This document shows, one piece after another, positions 23,021 through 34,838 of a DNA stretch of 64,000 nucleotides; position 1 is the stretch's first letter; the number at the start of each line of letters is the position of its first letter. This DNA comes from Carnegiea gigantea (lineage: Eukaryota; Streptophyta; Magnoliopsida; Caryophyllales; Cactaceae). Location of the stretch: contig JAKOGI010002170.1 in NCBI GenBank assembly GCA_029747015.1, positions 1-64,000 on the forward strand, written 5' to 3'. Below the pieces are notes generated by a model. The model was not told where the DNA came from and made no database searches. It saw only the letters and a program-made list of their open reading frames with translations. A program made the translations under genes and the position numbers.

Positions 23021-25895
23021 CTAGTGTGGGACCCGTGCTCTGAATGGAGCATCTTAAAAAATTGCATCATTTTCGTTCGAACTAAAACAATCATATATGA
23101 AAATAACTCATTAAAAGCATATTTTAGATTTTGTTATTGTATTGTCATTGGTGAAAACTACATGTTGATATAATTGTAATTTTGCCTCTTAGTTGTAATT
23201 TCAGATTACACATTTCGGCGCTCAAAAAGCTCTTGACATTTACTGTTATTTAAATTTTCAACAAAATGTGTTTTTACGCAAAAAAAAAAACCATAGAATG
23301 TGGAAAATATCATATCAAAGCTAAACAATTTTCTTAAAGATATCAGCCAAATTTACAAAATAATATTGAATTTAATTATTTTACCACCATAATTAATTTT
23401 ACAAAAAAACATACATGGATGACAAAATAATAAAGATCTTTACCCACAGGTCTCGCATGTAATACTGAGACCCTAATTAAAATATCTGAAATTTTACTCA
23501 TCCCTCCCTCGTGTCAGACTAACATTTGCGTAATGAAGAGTAATATTAAGGTTCCCCATAGAATGCAAGTAAATTACTCAAGAAGAAAATGTTACAAGCA
23601 AGGGATCATCACATACCATTTTTACATAGATGAGAATCATGACTAATGTTAGAACGTAATGAAGAAATCCAGTAATAAACCTAAGGGAATATATTGCAAC
23701 TCAACAACAACTACAAATAGGAGAATATATGGAAAAATGCACCATATCTTAAAGACATTATGCAAGTTCAAGACAATAATCAGAGGGCAAGACCATGAAA
23801 TGTCTAGCAATAATAGAAGGCAATATATACTTGATATGCCTGGCCTCAGAATTTGCACAATAATCATAATAACAATAGAACTTATAAAAAAAGAATACGT
23901 ACTTGATATGCCCATGTACAAAGGTAGCACAAAATACATGCATATTTGAACTTGCACAAACACATGCAAACTCACAAATGTATCAACACCAGGTTCAATC
24001 CTTCCTCCAAAAAAAAAAAGGTGGATAATTTCAATTATAGAATAATAAAAAATACTAATGGCTCTCATTAATAGGGGGTAAAAGTAAAAGGATAAATTTA
24101 CTCATCATACTTACCTTCCACCGGACAAATGCAATTCCCCTCCTTCCCCTCAAAGTGCTCCATTAATAATTTTAAAAATGTCTCCCCAATTTACTACCTA
24201 TCTCATATATCATGATCAGGCTAATTCTCTTTTGTCATCTGTTCTCATAAGACTTGAAACCTTTATATCCCTAGTACCCTCTATAACTTGGATCACTCAT
24301 TCTCTTTCCATCTCTATCCAATTACGTATCTAATAACCACAAGCACTATCATTACATTAGCGCCTAGTGACTACAAAAAAGTTGCAAGCAAATTATAAAT
24401 TATTAAGGTATCCTTGTTAGATATAAAATTATGCAACTAAAATATGCATTGATGAATAGAATGTTACATTACTAGGGGTCTTCAAAAAAGAAAAAAAACT
24501 TTCTTCCCAAGAAAAGGGGAAAAAATTGCATTCCCTCCAAAGAGCCATCCATAATCCTAAAATTCTCTCAAATTACGTATAAAAGACACCAAAATCAAGA
24601 AATTTTCATACCCCAGCTAATCTAATTATCTAACTCATCGTTCATAGCTCACAATTATCAAGTTTTATCCTTTCTGCCACAGAACGAAGTAAGGCTCTAA
24701 GTGGAAGCTTTTTAATGAAACAAAGTACAACCATTCTCAGAAAGCTCAATCATGCAAATAGCAATGCATCCTTTAATCTTTATGATCCTCCAATTCCAAG
24801 TTCCAAATAATCAATGAACTTTGAGCAAATAGATGATAAAACTCCAAAAAATATCTTCAAGAAAAAAGAAAAAAGAAAAAAGAAAAAAGGGAATGTCGAG
24901 TAGAAGAAATGCCCTTTACTTGATGCAGGGGAAGCTAAGGGGTGAAGGCATTAAAAACCCAGAAAGTGCAAATACATGGAAGCACGAGGTGAAATGCCCT
25001 TTACCTGATGTAGGGTAAGCAAATACATGAACCTTATCATATACCTCAAGCTTCTACTATGGTTGCCTCTTATTGGCCATTGTCACCACGACCAGCGCCT
25101 CCATCGCTTTAGTTTTGTAACTTCTACCATCTTTATCCTCTCTCCAAACGTGCCTAATAAATCAGAAAACTAAATCAAGACTCTATCCAAAATGTATAAA
25201 ATGCTTGATGATTAGAAACCTAGATAAACAATTACTCACAAAATCAAATCTCACCTCTTTAGATAACCAAAGCAAGATTCTATCCAAAATGACTAAAATG
25301 CTTGAAATCAGAAACACAGATGCAGACTGACTTATAAAATAAAAAACTGACCTCTTTTAGTGATGCCGTTACTTTGTCCAGGGTACACTTTCTGATGCCT
25401 CTTTCTCTTCAGTATAGGTGAAGGGGGCTCAGAGGACATTGTTGAGAGAAATGGGTCGGGTTTTTTGTCATCGTCATCATCTTCTTCTTATGAATCTAAA
25501 GTTGTGAAATAAGGGGTTGTTGTTTAAGAATACTAGCACAAAACCATGGGGAGCGTACTGGGCTTTGAAAATGGATTTTGAAGGAGAATTGGATTTTTGA
25601 TGCCTCCATGTCTGTTGAGGTTTGTTGATGATAGTGAGAAGAAATGACTTGGAGAGAAGGGTGAAGTGAGCAGATGCAGAGAGTCGGAGAGACAACGGTC
25701 ACGGAAGACGTGGGACGATATCGCAGAGTGTGTATTATTTAATTTTTGTTTTCTTTTTTTCTCCAGTAGAAAAATGAACGGATCAGATTGAGTTGATGCA
25801 TTATGTAAACAGTATAGATTTTTCCCACCTTCGTGAAGTAAGGCTAGTGCAGGAAACGTCGATTTTTAAATGATTACTATTACATTTAGTATAGA
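23021..25895 (-). mobile_element. Non-autonomous Helitron 1 (2.9 kb)
   Basis: On the minus strand the 5' end is A|TCTATACTAAATG (25895 leftwards), matching the plant consensus start TCTATACTA.... The 3' end has a hairpin TGCTC-cattca-GAGCA (23036-23051) followed by CGGGTCCCACA and CTAG at 23021-23024, flanked by T. No Rep/helicase gene is present. It carries a gene-like fragment at 25352-25439 and other non-repetitive sequence, as expected for gene-capturing Helitrons. Confidence 0.75.
25352..25439 (-). pseudogene. Captured gene fragment (putative first exon) in Helitron 1
   Basis: On the minus strand an ATG at 25439 opens 29 codons beginning MSSEPPSPILKRKRHQKVYP and ending TKR at AAAAGAG|GTCAG, a good splice donor at 25351. 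Upstream is a pyrimidine-rich stretch resembling a plant 5' leader. I do not recognise the protein. The basic KRKRH run could be nuclear-targeting. Unit 2 carries the same fragment with a premature stop. It may be the start of a host gene captured by the Helitron. Confidence 0.4.
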
Positions 25896-26374
25896 TTTAT
25901 TTTTTTGATGAAAAATTAATTAGAAAATATTAATGAAGATCAAAATATTGATGACATTTTTTATGACATCCATAAATGTATTTTTAATTAAATAATGCAA
26001 TTATAGTTATAAAATAATTGGATATATAATTAAATAACTAACTGTATTTAAAGGACCATAAATATGAAAAATTACTTATGTCAAACGGAAAATATCTTAA
26101 CACCAAATATTGTTGATACCTACTTGGATTATTGTACTCTAAAAATTTTAAAGTAATATGCTAAGCTTAGATAAGATAATCTTACCACCATTAATTGTTG
26201 ATATTGGTTTGGACTCTTGTGCACTGAAAATTAAAAGCGATTTAATATCCTTTAGTGGTAATATATTGGTAGTATTATCTTGTATATAAAAGATCTTAGC
26301 TGTGACTTATAACAGCTATCTCTAATATTTCATATTTATATTTATATTTATAATGTCCAAAGAGATAGGAAAGC

Positions 26375-26420
26375 AGTAGTAGTAGCAGCAATAGTAGTTT
26401 ATTGTTTCTTGATAATAGTA

Positions 26421-26473
<53 letters not shown>

Positions 26474-26498
26474 TGTATCTTGAAATAAATAATATACA

Positions 26499-26550
<52 letters not shown>
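26375..26550. repeat. Compound microsatellite (GTA/GCA, AAT, AT)
   Basis: AAT runs at 26421-26473 and AT at 26501-26550. This is the counterpart of 22406-22560, with different run lengths. Confidence 0.9.
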
Positions 26551-26553
<3 letters not shown>

Positions 26554-27095
26554 ACTATGTGTCTTTATGATATTCCATATTGGTTACAAAATTTTAGATA
26601 AAAATTGGAAACCTAGCATGCACAATAGATTACCCGCAATGCATGTATCTATTTTATTATAGTTGAATGCAATATTTTTGGTAATATTGGGAGTAGTGCT
26701 AGTAATATAATATAATGAATTGTCATAATTGAGCATAGTCTCTTTTTTAGGGGGGCATAAGTTCTTTGAAAGAAAATTTTCAAATTGTAGTTAACTTTAT
26801 AATTTTTCTTGGGGAAAGAAAATCTTTTGTATGTAATGAATTAACTTATAGTTAAAAAAATCATTAATTATCTTAGAAACTTTTTAGGAGTGATATATGC
26901 CACAAAAATTTAGAGGGGGAAAATTGTAAAACAAACATGTACAATTAGCTTTTCCATAATTGGTGTATTATTTCCTTATCGTATAATTCACTATTTTTGA
27001 TAATACTATTGTGGACCCGTGCTCTGTACGGAGCATTTTAAAAAATTGTATCATTTTTGTTCGAACTAAAACAATCATATATGAAAATAGCTCAT

Positions 27096-28398
27096 CATGG
27101 AGTCCTCCATAGCCAAGACAAGGAAGAGGGTCCTAAGAGTCCTTCAAGGTCCAATGCAAGTTCCATAGTCCAAGTGATGGTTCAAAAGTTTAAAGAGAAC
27201 CAAGCAGCAGCATTCGGATTAAACAACCAGAATGTACCCGGTTTTGTTCATCTCATTTCTTAAGCTACATTGTGGCTTAAGATTGATATTTTTACATTTT
27301 TGGAATCCTCATGATGTTAACTTATAGGTCCAAGCATTAAAAAGCAATCATGCACAGTCGAAGTCAAGAGATCAAGACCTTTTGTCCAACCTGCCAATTT
27401 TGGTTCAAAACTGCACGGTAAAATGTTTTAGTAGAAGTCTTCTACTTAAACATGATTTAACCTTGATTACTTTGCAGGGGGGTTTGTACACACCCTAAGG
27501 AGTCCCCCCATGGCCTAAAATCAAAATCATGATCACTTTTGATTGATGGACGCAAGGTCACAAAACTGGGCTAAAAATTGTCTTGTGAACCCGGTTGAAG
27601 CACGACGTGTTTTGCCTTCTCCAAAGGGTTTCTCAGCTCTCTCCTTGTTTGCTTGCTTCATTTACTAGTCAAGTAGCCTAGGAGCACAATGATTTGCTGC
27701 TGAAGACGCCTTGAATCATGTGAACCAATGAGAATAAAACGAAAGCAAAGGTGCCTTGTAATCTGATTGGATAACCGAAAAGAGAAACACTTTTACGGCT
27801 ACTTTTCTCCACATTTTGGCAGTAAAGCTGCTAAATTAGCTTAATTACAATTGTATTAAAGTTAATTACATCATTTGTTTTGCTTTCCTGAGAAATCTGG
27901 TTGTAATTAGTTTAAGTTAAGCAAGCATGTAATCTGGTTTTGTACTAAATGCATAGATTTGCAAGTTAATACGTTTCCTTCCTAAGGAGGAAACCTCCAG
28001 CGGCTAGTTTAGTTGTTTAGGTGCTTGCTTGGTCATGCATTTAGATTGTATCACAGCCATGAAACACACTTGAACTTTGAATGAAAACCAGAATAGAGAG
28101 CTTTTAGCTTTCGTCCTTTTAAATATTTCACTTGCTTATCCTTAATTTGGTCGATTAAGGTGACGATCAAGTAAGTCCTAAGCCTTGATTAAGTGGTATT
28201 TCTGTATCTTAGTCATAGTTTAGGGACCCTAAGCTTGTGTTTAGTGATATTTCTGTATCTAAATGAAAGCTTAGATTATCCTTCATTCATTCATTCGTAC
28301 ACGGTCTAACTTAAACTTAAGCTTGAATTCAGCCTAGCTTATTCTTAGCTTTTGGATTCAGTTTTGAGTTTTAGTATTTCCCTATCAAGATACATCAA
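27096..28398 (+). mobile_element. 1.3-kb insertion in unit 2, probably LTR-element derived
   Basis: Flanked by CTCAT (27091-27095) and CTCAT (28399-28403), while unit 1 has a single CTCAT, so this is an insertion with a 5-bp target duplication. The first 170 bp read openly (27057-27263 frame, e.g. MVQKFKENQAAAFGLNNQ), resembling the extreme C-terminus of a retrotransposon polyprotein. The remaining 1.1 kb looks like an LTR. The ends are not standard TG...CA, so class is uncertain. Confidence 0.5.
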
Positions 28399-30629
28399 CT
28401 CATTAAAAGCATATTTTAGATTTAGTTATTGTATTGTCACAGGTGAAAACTACATGTTGATACAATTGTAATTTTGCCTCTTAGTTGTAATTCTAGCTTA
28501 CATATTTCTGCGCTCAAAAAGCTCTTGACATTTACTGTTATTTAAATTTTCAAAAAAATGTGTTTTTACACAAAAAAATCCATAGAATGTGGAAAACATC
28601 ATATCAAAGCTAAACAATTTTCTTAAAGATATTAGCCGAATTTACAAAATAACATTGAATTTAATTATTTTACCACCATAATCAATTTTACAAAAAACAT
28701 ACATGGATGACAAAATAATAAAGATCTTTTCCCATAGGTCTCGCATGTAATACTGAGACCCCAATTTAAATATCTGAAGTTTTACTCATCCCTCCCTCGT
28801 GTCAGACTAACATTTCCGTAATGAAGAGTAATATTAAGGTTCCCCATAGAATGCAACTAAATTACTCAAGAAGAAAATATTACAAGCAAGGGATCACCAC
28901 ATACCATTTTTACATAGATGAGAATCATGACTAACGTTAGAACGTAATGAAGAAATCAAGTAATAAACCTAAACAAATATATTGCAGCTCAACAACAACT
29001 GCAAATAAGAGAATATATGTAAAAATGCACCATATCTTAAAGACATTATGCATGTTCAAGACAATAATCATAGGGCAAGACCTTGAAAAGTCTAGCAATA
29101 ATAGAAGGCAATATATACTTGATATGCCTGGCCTCAGAATTTGCACATTAATCATAATAACAATACAACTCATAAAAAAAGAATACGTACTTGACATGCC
29201 CATGTACAAAGGTAGCACATAATATATGCAAACTTGAACTTGCACAAACACATGCAAACTCACAAATGTATCAACACCAGGTTCAATCATTCCTCTAAAA
29301 AAAAAAAAGTGGACTAATTTCAACTATCGAATAATAAAAAATACTAATGGCTCTCATTAATAGGGGGTCAAAGTAAAAGAATAAATTTTACTCATCATAC
29401 TCACCTTCCTCTAGACAAATGTAATTCCCTTCATTCCCCTCAAAGTGCTTCATTACTAATTTTTCTAATGTCTCCCCAATTTGCCACCTATCTCAGATGT
29501 CATGATCAGGTTAATTCTCTTTTGTCATCTGTTCTCACAAGACTTGAAACCTTCATATGCCTAGTACCCTCTATAACTTGGATCACTCATTCTCTCTCCA
29601 TCTCTATCCAACTGTGTATCTAACAACCACAAGCACTGTCATCACACTACCGCCTAGTGACTACAAAGAAAGTTGAGAGCGAATTATAAATTATTGAGGT
29701 ATCCTTGTTAGATATAAAATTATGCAACTAGAATATGCATCAATAAAGAGAATGTTACATTAGTAGGGGTATTAAAAATAAAAACTTTCTTCCTAAGAAG
29801 GGGGGGAAAACAGCATTCCCTCCAAAGAGTCATCCATAATTCTAAAATTCTCTTAAATTACACATAAAAGACACCAAAATCAAGAAATTTTCATGCCCAG
29901 CTAATCCAAACTCATTTTTCATAGCTCATAATTATCAAGTTCCATTCTTTTTGCCACAGAAACAATTAAGGCTCTAAGTAGAAGCTTTTTAATAAAACAA
30001 AGCACAACCATTCTCAGAAAGCTCAATCATGCAAATAGCAATGCATCCCTTAATTTTTATGATCCCCAGTTCCAAGTTCCAAATAGTCAATGAACTTTGA
30101 GCAAACAAATGATAAAACTCCAAAAAATTATCTTCGAAAAAAAAGAAAAAAAGAGAAAAGGAAAAAGGGAATGCCGAGTAGAAGAAATGTCTTTTACCTG
30201 ATACAGAGGAAGCTAAGGGGTGAAGGCATTAAAAACCTAGAAACTGCAAATACATGGAAGCATGGGGTGAAATGCCCTTTACCGGATGTAGGGTAAGCAA
30301 ATACATAAACCTTATCATATACCTCAAGCTTCTACTATGGTTGCCTCTTATTGGCCATTGTCACCACCACCAGTGCCTCCATCTCTCTGGTATTGTAACT
30401 TCCACCACCTTTATCCTCTCTCCAAACATGCCTAATAAATCAGAAAATCAAATCAAGACTCTATCCAAAATGTGTAAAATGGTTGATGATTAGAAACCTA
30501 GATAAACAATTACTTACAAAATCAAATCTCACCTCTTTAGATAACTAAAGCAAGATTCTATCAAAAATGACTAAAATGCTTGAAATCAGAAACACAGATG
30601 CAGACTAACTTACAAAATAAACAACTGAC

Positions 30630-30717
30630 CTCTTTTAGTGATGTCGTTACTTTATCTAGGGTACACTTTCTGATGCCTCTTTCTCTTCAGTATAGGTGAC
30701 CGTGGCTCAAAGGACAT
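30630..30717 (-). pseudogene. Captured gene fragment, copy in Helitron 2
   Basis: Same 88-bp segment as in Helitron 1: ATG at 30717, MSFEPRSPILKRKRHQKVYP, an in-frame TAG (from a Gln codon), ending at AAAAGAG|GTCAG with the donor conserved. The stop shows this copy is not coding. Confidence 0.4.
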
Positions 30718-31172
30718 TGTTGAGGGAAATGGGTCAGTTCTCTATCATCGTCATCTTCTTCTGCCTATGAATATGAAGTTGTGAAATAAGGGGGTCGTTG
30801 TTTATGAATACTAGCACAAAGCATGGGGAGTGTATTGGGCTTTGAAAATGGAGTTTGAAGGAGAATTGGGTTTTTAATGCCTCCATGTCTGTTAACGTTT
30901 GTTGATGACAGTGAGAAGAAATGACTTGGAGAGCAGAGTGAAGTGAGGAGATGCAGGGAGTCGGAGGGACAACCGTCATGGAAGACGTGGCACGATATCG
31001 CAGAGTGTGCGTTATTTAATTTTTGTTCTCTTTTTTTCTCCAGTAGCAAAATGAACAAGTCAGATTGAATTTATGCATTTGGTAAACAGTATAGATTTTT
31101 CCTACCTCTGTGAATTAAGGTCAGTGTAGGAAACATCAATTTTTTAAATGATTACTATCATATTTAGTATAG

Positions 31173-31637
31173 TTTGGGAGTGCTTTAAATTGTAGTTAAC
31201 TTTATAATTTCTTTTTTGGGAAAGCAAATCTTTTGTAAGTACTGAATTAACTTGTATTTAAAAAAATTATTAATTATGTTAGAAATTTTTTTAGTAATGA
31301 CATGTGCCACAAAAATTTAGAGGGGAAATTGTAAACCAAACACGTATAATTAGATTTTTCATAATTGGGAGTATTATTTTCTTATCGTATAATTCACTAT
31401 GTTTGATAATATTGGGAGTGCTTTTAGAATATAATATAATGAATTATCATAATTAATTGTTAGCTTTTTTCTTGGAAAGAAAATCTTCCAAATTGCAGTT
31501 ACCTTTATAGAATCTTTTTTGGGAAAAAAATCTTTCATGCATAATTAGCTAACTTGTATTTAAAAAAATAAAAGCTATTAATTATCTTAGGAATTTGTGA
31601 GAGTGACATATGTCCAAAATCTAGAGGGGTTGTTTTG

Positions 31638-31640
<3 letters not shown>
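31173..31640. repeat. Two partial copies of the unit's left part
   Basis: 31173-31405 matches 22785-23020 ('aaattgtagttaactttat' ... 'cgtataattcacta'), and 31406-31640 matches 22700-22945 again, more diverged. The sequence at 31398-31412 (gataatattgggagtg) looks like an uninterrupted form of the Helitron insertion site. Confidence 0.65.

Positions 31641-31642
<2 letters not shown>

Positions 31643-31702
<60 letters not shown>
31643..31702. repeat. (TA)n microsatellite
   Basis: About 30 uninterrupted TA dinucleotides. Confidence 0.95.
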
Positions 31703-31705
<3 letters not shown>

Positions 31706-31906
31706 TAGAAATTTATATATTTGACTATATTCTTGTAAATCTCACTTTACTTGCCCAAGTTGTGGTTCATACTCTAGAAGACACCATCAACTACGTACTA
31801 CATCTTTATAGAAGACCAAGAATTTATTACAAACTTATTAATATCTCTTTATTATTCAGCTTTTTGAAATAAGTGAGAGATTATTGCAAATAAAGATAGC
31901 TTTTTT

Positions 31907-32675
31907 AAAGTCAAGACATTTTTGATGAACATTTGGGGTCAAAGAAAAACACAGCTATAAATTACGTATTAATTTGAATAATTTATTACTTAAAAACTAA
32001 AATCATACATGTAGTCATTGAGTATTGATTTTATTCGCTAGTTATGCTATTTTATTCTAGAGATAATTATTTGATTTACTTTATCCAAGTGAACGAAATG
32101 TAATTTCATTTTTGCTAGGCAAAATCAATCTCATGAAAATTAAGAGCACTATTACATTTGTCAAATCCTTATGACCCTTTGGCAGATCGCAGATAATGCA
32201 AACTTCTTATTTTTAATTTTGTTACTTTTGGTGCATGGTCTAACTGATTGCTCAAATCAAGGCAAAAGCATAAATCTTGGACACCATTTACAATTTTCAA
32301 AGTTGGCTATAATGTTTAATGACTGTACTATTGCTATTTATATTGAATCATTGCTTCGTACAAAATATAGGGACAAATGAAAACACAAAACTTTTTCTAC
32401 TTCACATAATAATTGCTTTATACTCTTAGGTCAAGTGTGAGAAAGTGTCACCATTCCTATAACCCCACACAATATGTCATCACTTATAGGAAGCGTATGC
32501 TAAATCCTAGGAAGGTGGTTGCCTTGAATCTATTAGTGACAAGACACATTATTTCAAGGGTAAAACCTAACCTTTAGGATATGCTTAGCACACCTTGAAT
32601 GATAACCCCCCATCTCTACAATTCTCAACCTTTCTTCTTTGTCTTGCTAACTTATTTATTTTTATCCATTTTAGA
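31907..32675. repeat. Dispersed repeat, copy 2
   Basis: Collinear with 5896-6640 (see that entry for shared landmarks). It lies between the TA microsatellite and the L1 remnant. No coding potential. 31703-31906 between them holds nothing recognisable. Confidence 0.75.
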
Positions 32676-32689
32676 TTATGTTTTTGAAA

Positions 32690-32838
32690 GTAAACCTTAC
32701 TCTTTATCTAAACCATTTTCGGTTTGGATCCATGTGGATGCCTAATGAATCTGATAGAGGTATGATGAATGACAATTGATGCAAGAGGATTAAGGGGTTA
32801 GCTGCATTCAAAGTGTTGAGGAAGTTGATACTTCCAAA
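32690..32838 (+). pseudogene. L1-type LINE ORF2, left fragment
   Basis: A broken reading gives HFRFGSMWM (family: RPFRFFNMW) and further on AAFKVLRKLILPKW, the segment between endonuclease and reverse transcriptase of plant L1 ORF2. It continues across copia B at 58272 with THFGNVQCGII. The sequence to its left is unrelated, so the L1 copy is probably 5' truncated near 32690. Stops are present. Confidence 0.5.
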
Positions 32839-32843
32839 ATGGA

Positions 32844-33087
32844 TAAAAGGGAAGAGAAGGATTCCGAGTGTTGAGGCTTAACACCCAATGATATTCTCTG
32901 CCTCCTATTTATATTCTTTAGATGATAACAATATGATACAAGATAAGCTTACGTGATAAGAATATAGATAGCAACTCTATCCTATTCAAATGATATGGTA
33001 AAGGAACAGATAACAATTTTATTTTTTCATAACTGCATATATATCTACAACTTATTCTGGAATATAAAAAGCTATGTGACTCTATTA
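32844..33087 (-). repeat. Copia B 3' LTR
   Basis: 244 bp, matching 58025-58266 collinearly from TAAAAGGG to GACTCTATTA (plus strand). Element ends are TA...TA rather than TG...CA in these diverged copies. Confidence 0.92.
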
Positions 33088-33744
33088 CCCCTAGCAAGCT
33101 TAGGGTGTCGAGATACTACGCCAAGCTTATCACGCAAGAAGAAAAACCGTTTAGAGATCAAGGCCTTGGTTAGAATGTCAGCTAGTTATAGCTTAAAAGG
33201 AACATATTTAATTGTTAAGTTGCCATGTTCAACCCTCTCTTAAACAAAATGAAAATCCACTTCAATGTGTTTAGACCTGTCATGAAAAATGGGGTTTGCC
33301 GCTAAATATTTAGCACTTAAATTATCACAATGCAAAATAGAACACTTTGGTAAGCGAACCTATAATTCCTTCAGTAGTTGTTATAGCCAAATGAGCTCAA
33401 TTGTGGCAAAGGCAAGTGCTCCATATTCTTCTTCGGTACTCGATTTAGCAACAACATGTTGTTTACGAGAAGACTAACTAACAATATTACCTCCAAAAAG
33501 AACAAGATAGCCATGATGAGAGCGACGATCATTAGGATCAGTAGCCCAGCTAGCATTGGAATGTGCCACCAAATCCAACTGAGAAGGGAATTTAAGATAC
33601 AACTCATGGAAGATAGTCCCTTTAAGATACCTTAAGATTCGCTTGAGTGCCTGCTAGTGATGCATGGTAGGCGTATTCATGAACTGACATACTTTATTCA
33701 TAACATATAAGACATTATGCCGAGTAATGGTGACATATTAGAGA
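33088..33744 (-). pseudogene. Copia B RNase H remnant
   Basis: Minus-strand reading: [111 protein letters not shown] and LADILTKALIS. These match the copia RNase H (AHSDADWAGD...STAEAEY...HIExDxHFVRE). At least four stops, several at former CAA/CGA or TGG codons. The upstream half of the same protein ends at 54581, showing that gypsy C split the polyprotein between RT and RNase H. Confidence 0.88.
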
Positions 33745-33749
33745 GTTTC

Positions 33750-34838
33750 TATTGTATCTTAGGAACTGGAAAAATAAGCCGCAAGTGTACAGCCGTAATT
33801 GTAGCACTTTACGGGTTGTCCACGTAGATGGGTTGAATTTAATCACTATTAAACTACTGAACTAATCTAAAATAATCTAACTAAACTAATTTCCAATAAT
33901 TGCAAGTAGCCTCACAAAAACCCTAATCTAAATCATGAAATTAAAATAAAAACTATAAGAGAGAAGAAAGAAATTACCTTGACTACTTAGCCTTACTAGA
34001 TGTATAAATTTCGAATCTTGAACGAGAGATCACCTCGAGACGTCAATATCCACCATTGACTCGAAAGGGTAATAAAAATTGAAACTTTGAATAAAAAAGA
34101 ATTTTTGGGAAGACTAAAATTGAGCCTAATAAACTTCAATTGAAATTAAAAGTAGAAAACTTTGAATTGAAACTAGAACTACAAAAATTAAATTAAAACT
34201 AGAACTAGAAAAATTGAAACTAGAACAAGAATTTGAAATTAAATTCAACTTGAAAGAATTCCTACAATTGCAATAATCTCTCAACTCTAAAACTAATGCT
34301 ATAATAGAGAGGGAGAGAAATTGATGATTTACAAGCACCTACAAGACCCCTATTTATACTAGTGCCAACCCCTCCTCCCCAATAATTGTCATAATTATAC
34401 TAGAATACAATTTCCAATTCTCTTAATCATACTCTATTACCTAATTATTCTCCTAATTGTATTAGACATTTTTGACAGTTGGGTGAGGGTCTGGGCTGCT
34501 AGCTTAGGAACGAGCTGGGCAGTGACTTGAACCAGAGCTAGGCATCCACGCTGGTCCACGGAAGGCAAGTCATTAGGCCTAGCAAGCTAAGTCAAGCAAG
34601 TGAATCTTTTCAGTTCTTCCTATTGGATCGGGTTGCATGAACGGGCCCACTTAGCTTGGCTCGGCTTGTATTCACTTGATTTCCATCTCTTATCACGTGT
34701 CTTTTACGCCCATTATTTCATTCAATCTTTATTTCCTACAAAATCACAAAAACCAAATAAAAACTAAAAATAATCTCGATTACAAGTAAAAACTAAGTGA
34801 TTAGAAGTGCTTAATAGGACACTTTTGGTGCCGAAACA
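33750..34838 (-). repeat. Gypsy C 3' LTR
   Basis: On the minus strand it starts TGTTTCGGCACCAAAAG and ends AAGATACAATA. It shares 'gtgtacagccgt', 'cactttacgggttgt' and 'ccaataattgcaagtagcc' (plus strand) with the other LTR. Confidence 0.9.

Larger units (their letters stand above)
21957..25895. repeat. 3.9-kb direct repeat, unit 1
   Basis: This unit aligns collinearly with 25896-31172 once a 1.3-kb insertion there is removed. It consists of a 1.06-kb left part (21957-23020) and a 2.9-kb Helitron (23021-25895). The junction between units coincides with the Helitron 5' end. The left part contains a TATA-like 'gtatataaaag' near 22314 and several microsatellites. Confidence 0.85.
25896..31172. 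repeat. 3.9-kb direct repeat, unit 2 (with 1.3-kb insertion)
   Basis: Starts at 'tttattttttttgatgaaaaa' directly after the Helitron 1 end and follows unit 1 in order. The alignment breaks at 27096 and resumes at 28399; without the insertion the length is about 3.97 kb. It has scattered substitutions and small indels relative to unit 1. Confidence 0.85.
27006..31172 (-). mobile_element. Non-autonomous Helitron 2, decayed ends, split by an insertion
   Basis: Counterpart of Helitron 1. The 3' terminal CTAG is mutated to ATAG (minus strand; ctat at 27006-27009) next to a retained hairpin (TGCTC-cgtaca-GAGCA). The 5' end reads ..CTATACTAAATATG with the first TC damaged at 31172. An unrelated 1.3-kb segment (27096-28398) lies inside. 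Confidence 0.65.

Noticed and set aside
23649..24068. 139-codon open frame on the minus strand, also open (128 codons) in unit 2 at 28937-29323
   Set aside because: Extremely rich in Ile/Leu/Val/Phe from AT-rich DNA. The plus strand is also open over the same stretch, and the two copies stay open simply because they are recent duplicates. No start context or family resemblance.
26375..31702. Direct repeats as a possible CRISPR-like or satellite array
   Set aside because: Simple microsatellites and two long tandem units. No short repeat-spacer periodicity is present, and the DNA is plant nuclear.
33371..33607. Hydrophobic 78-codon minus-strand frame resembling a membrane protein
   Set aside because: It is out of frame with the copia B RNase H reading that covers the same bases and has clear family motifs.
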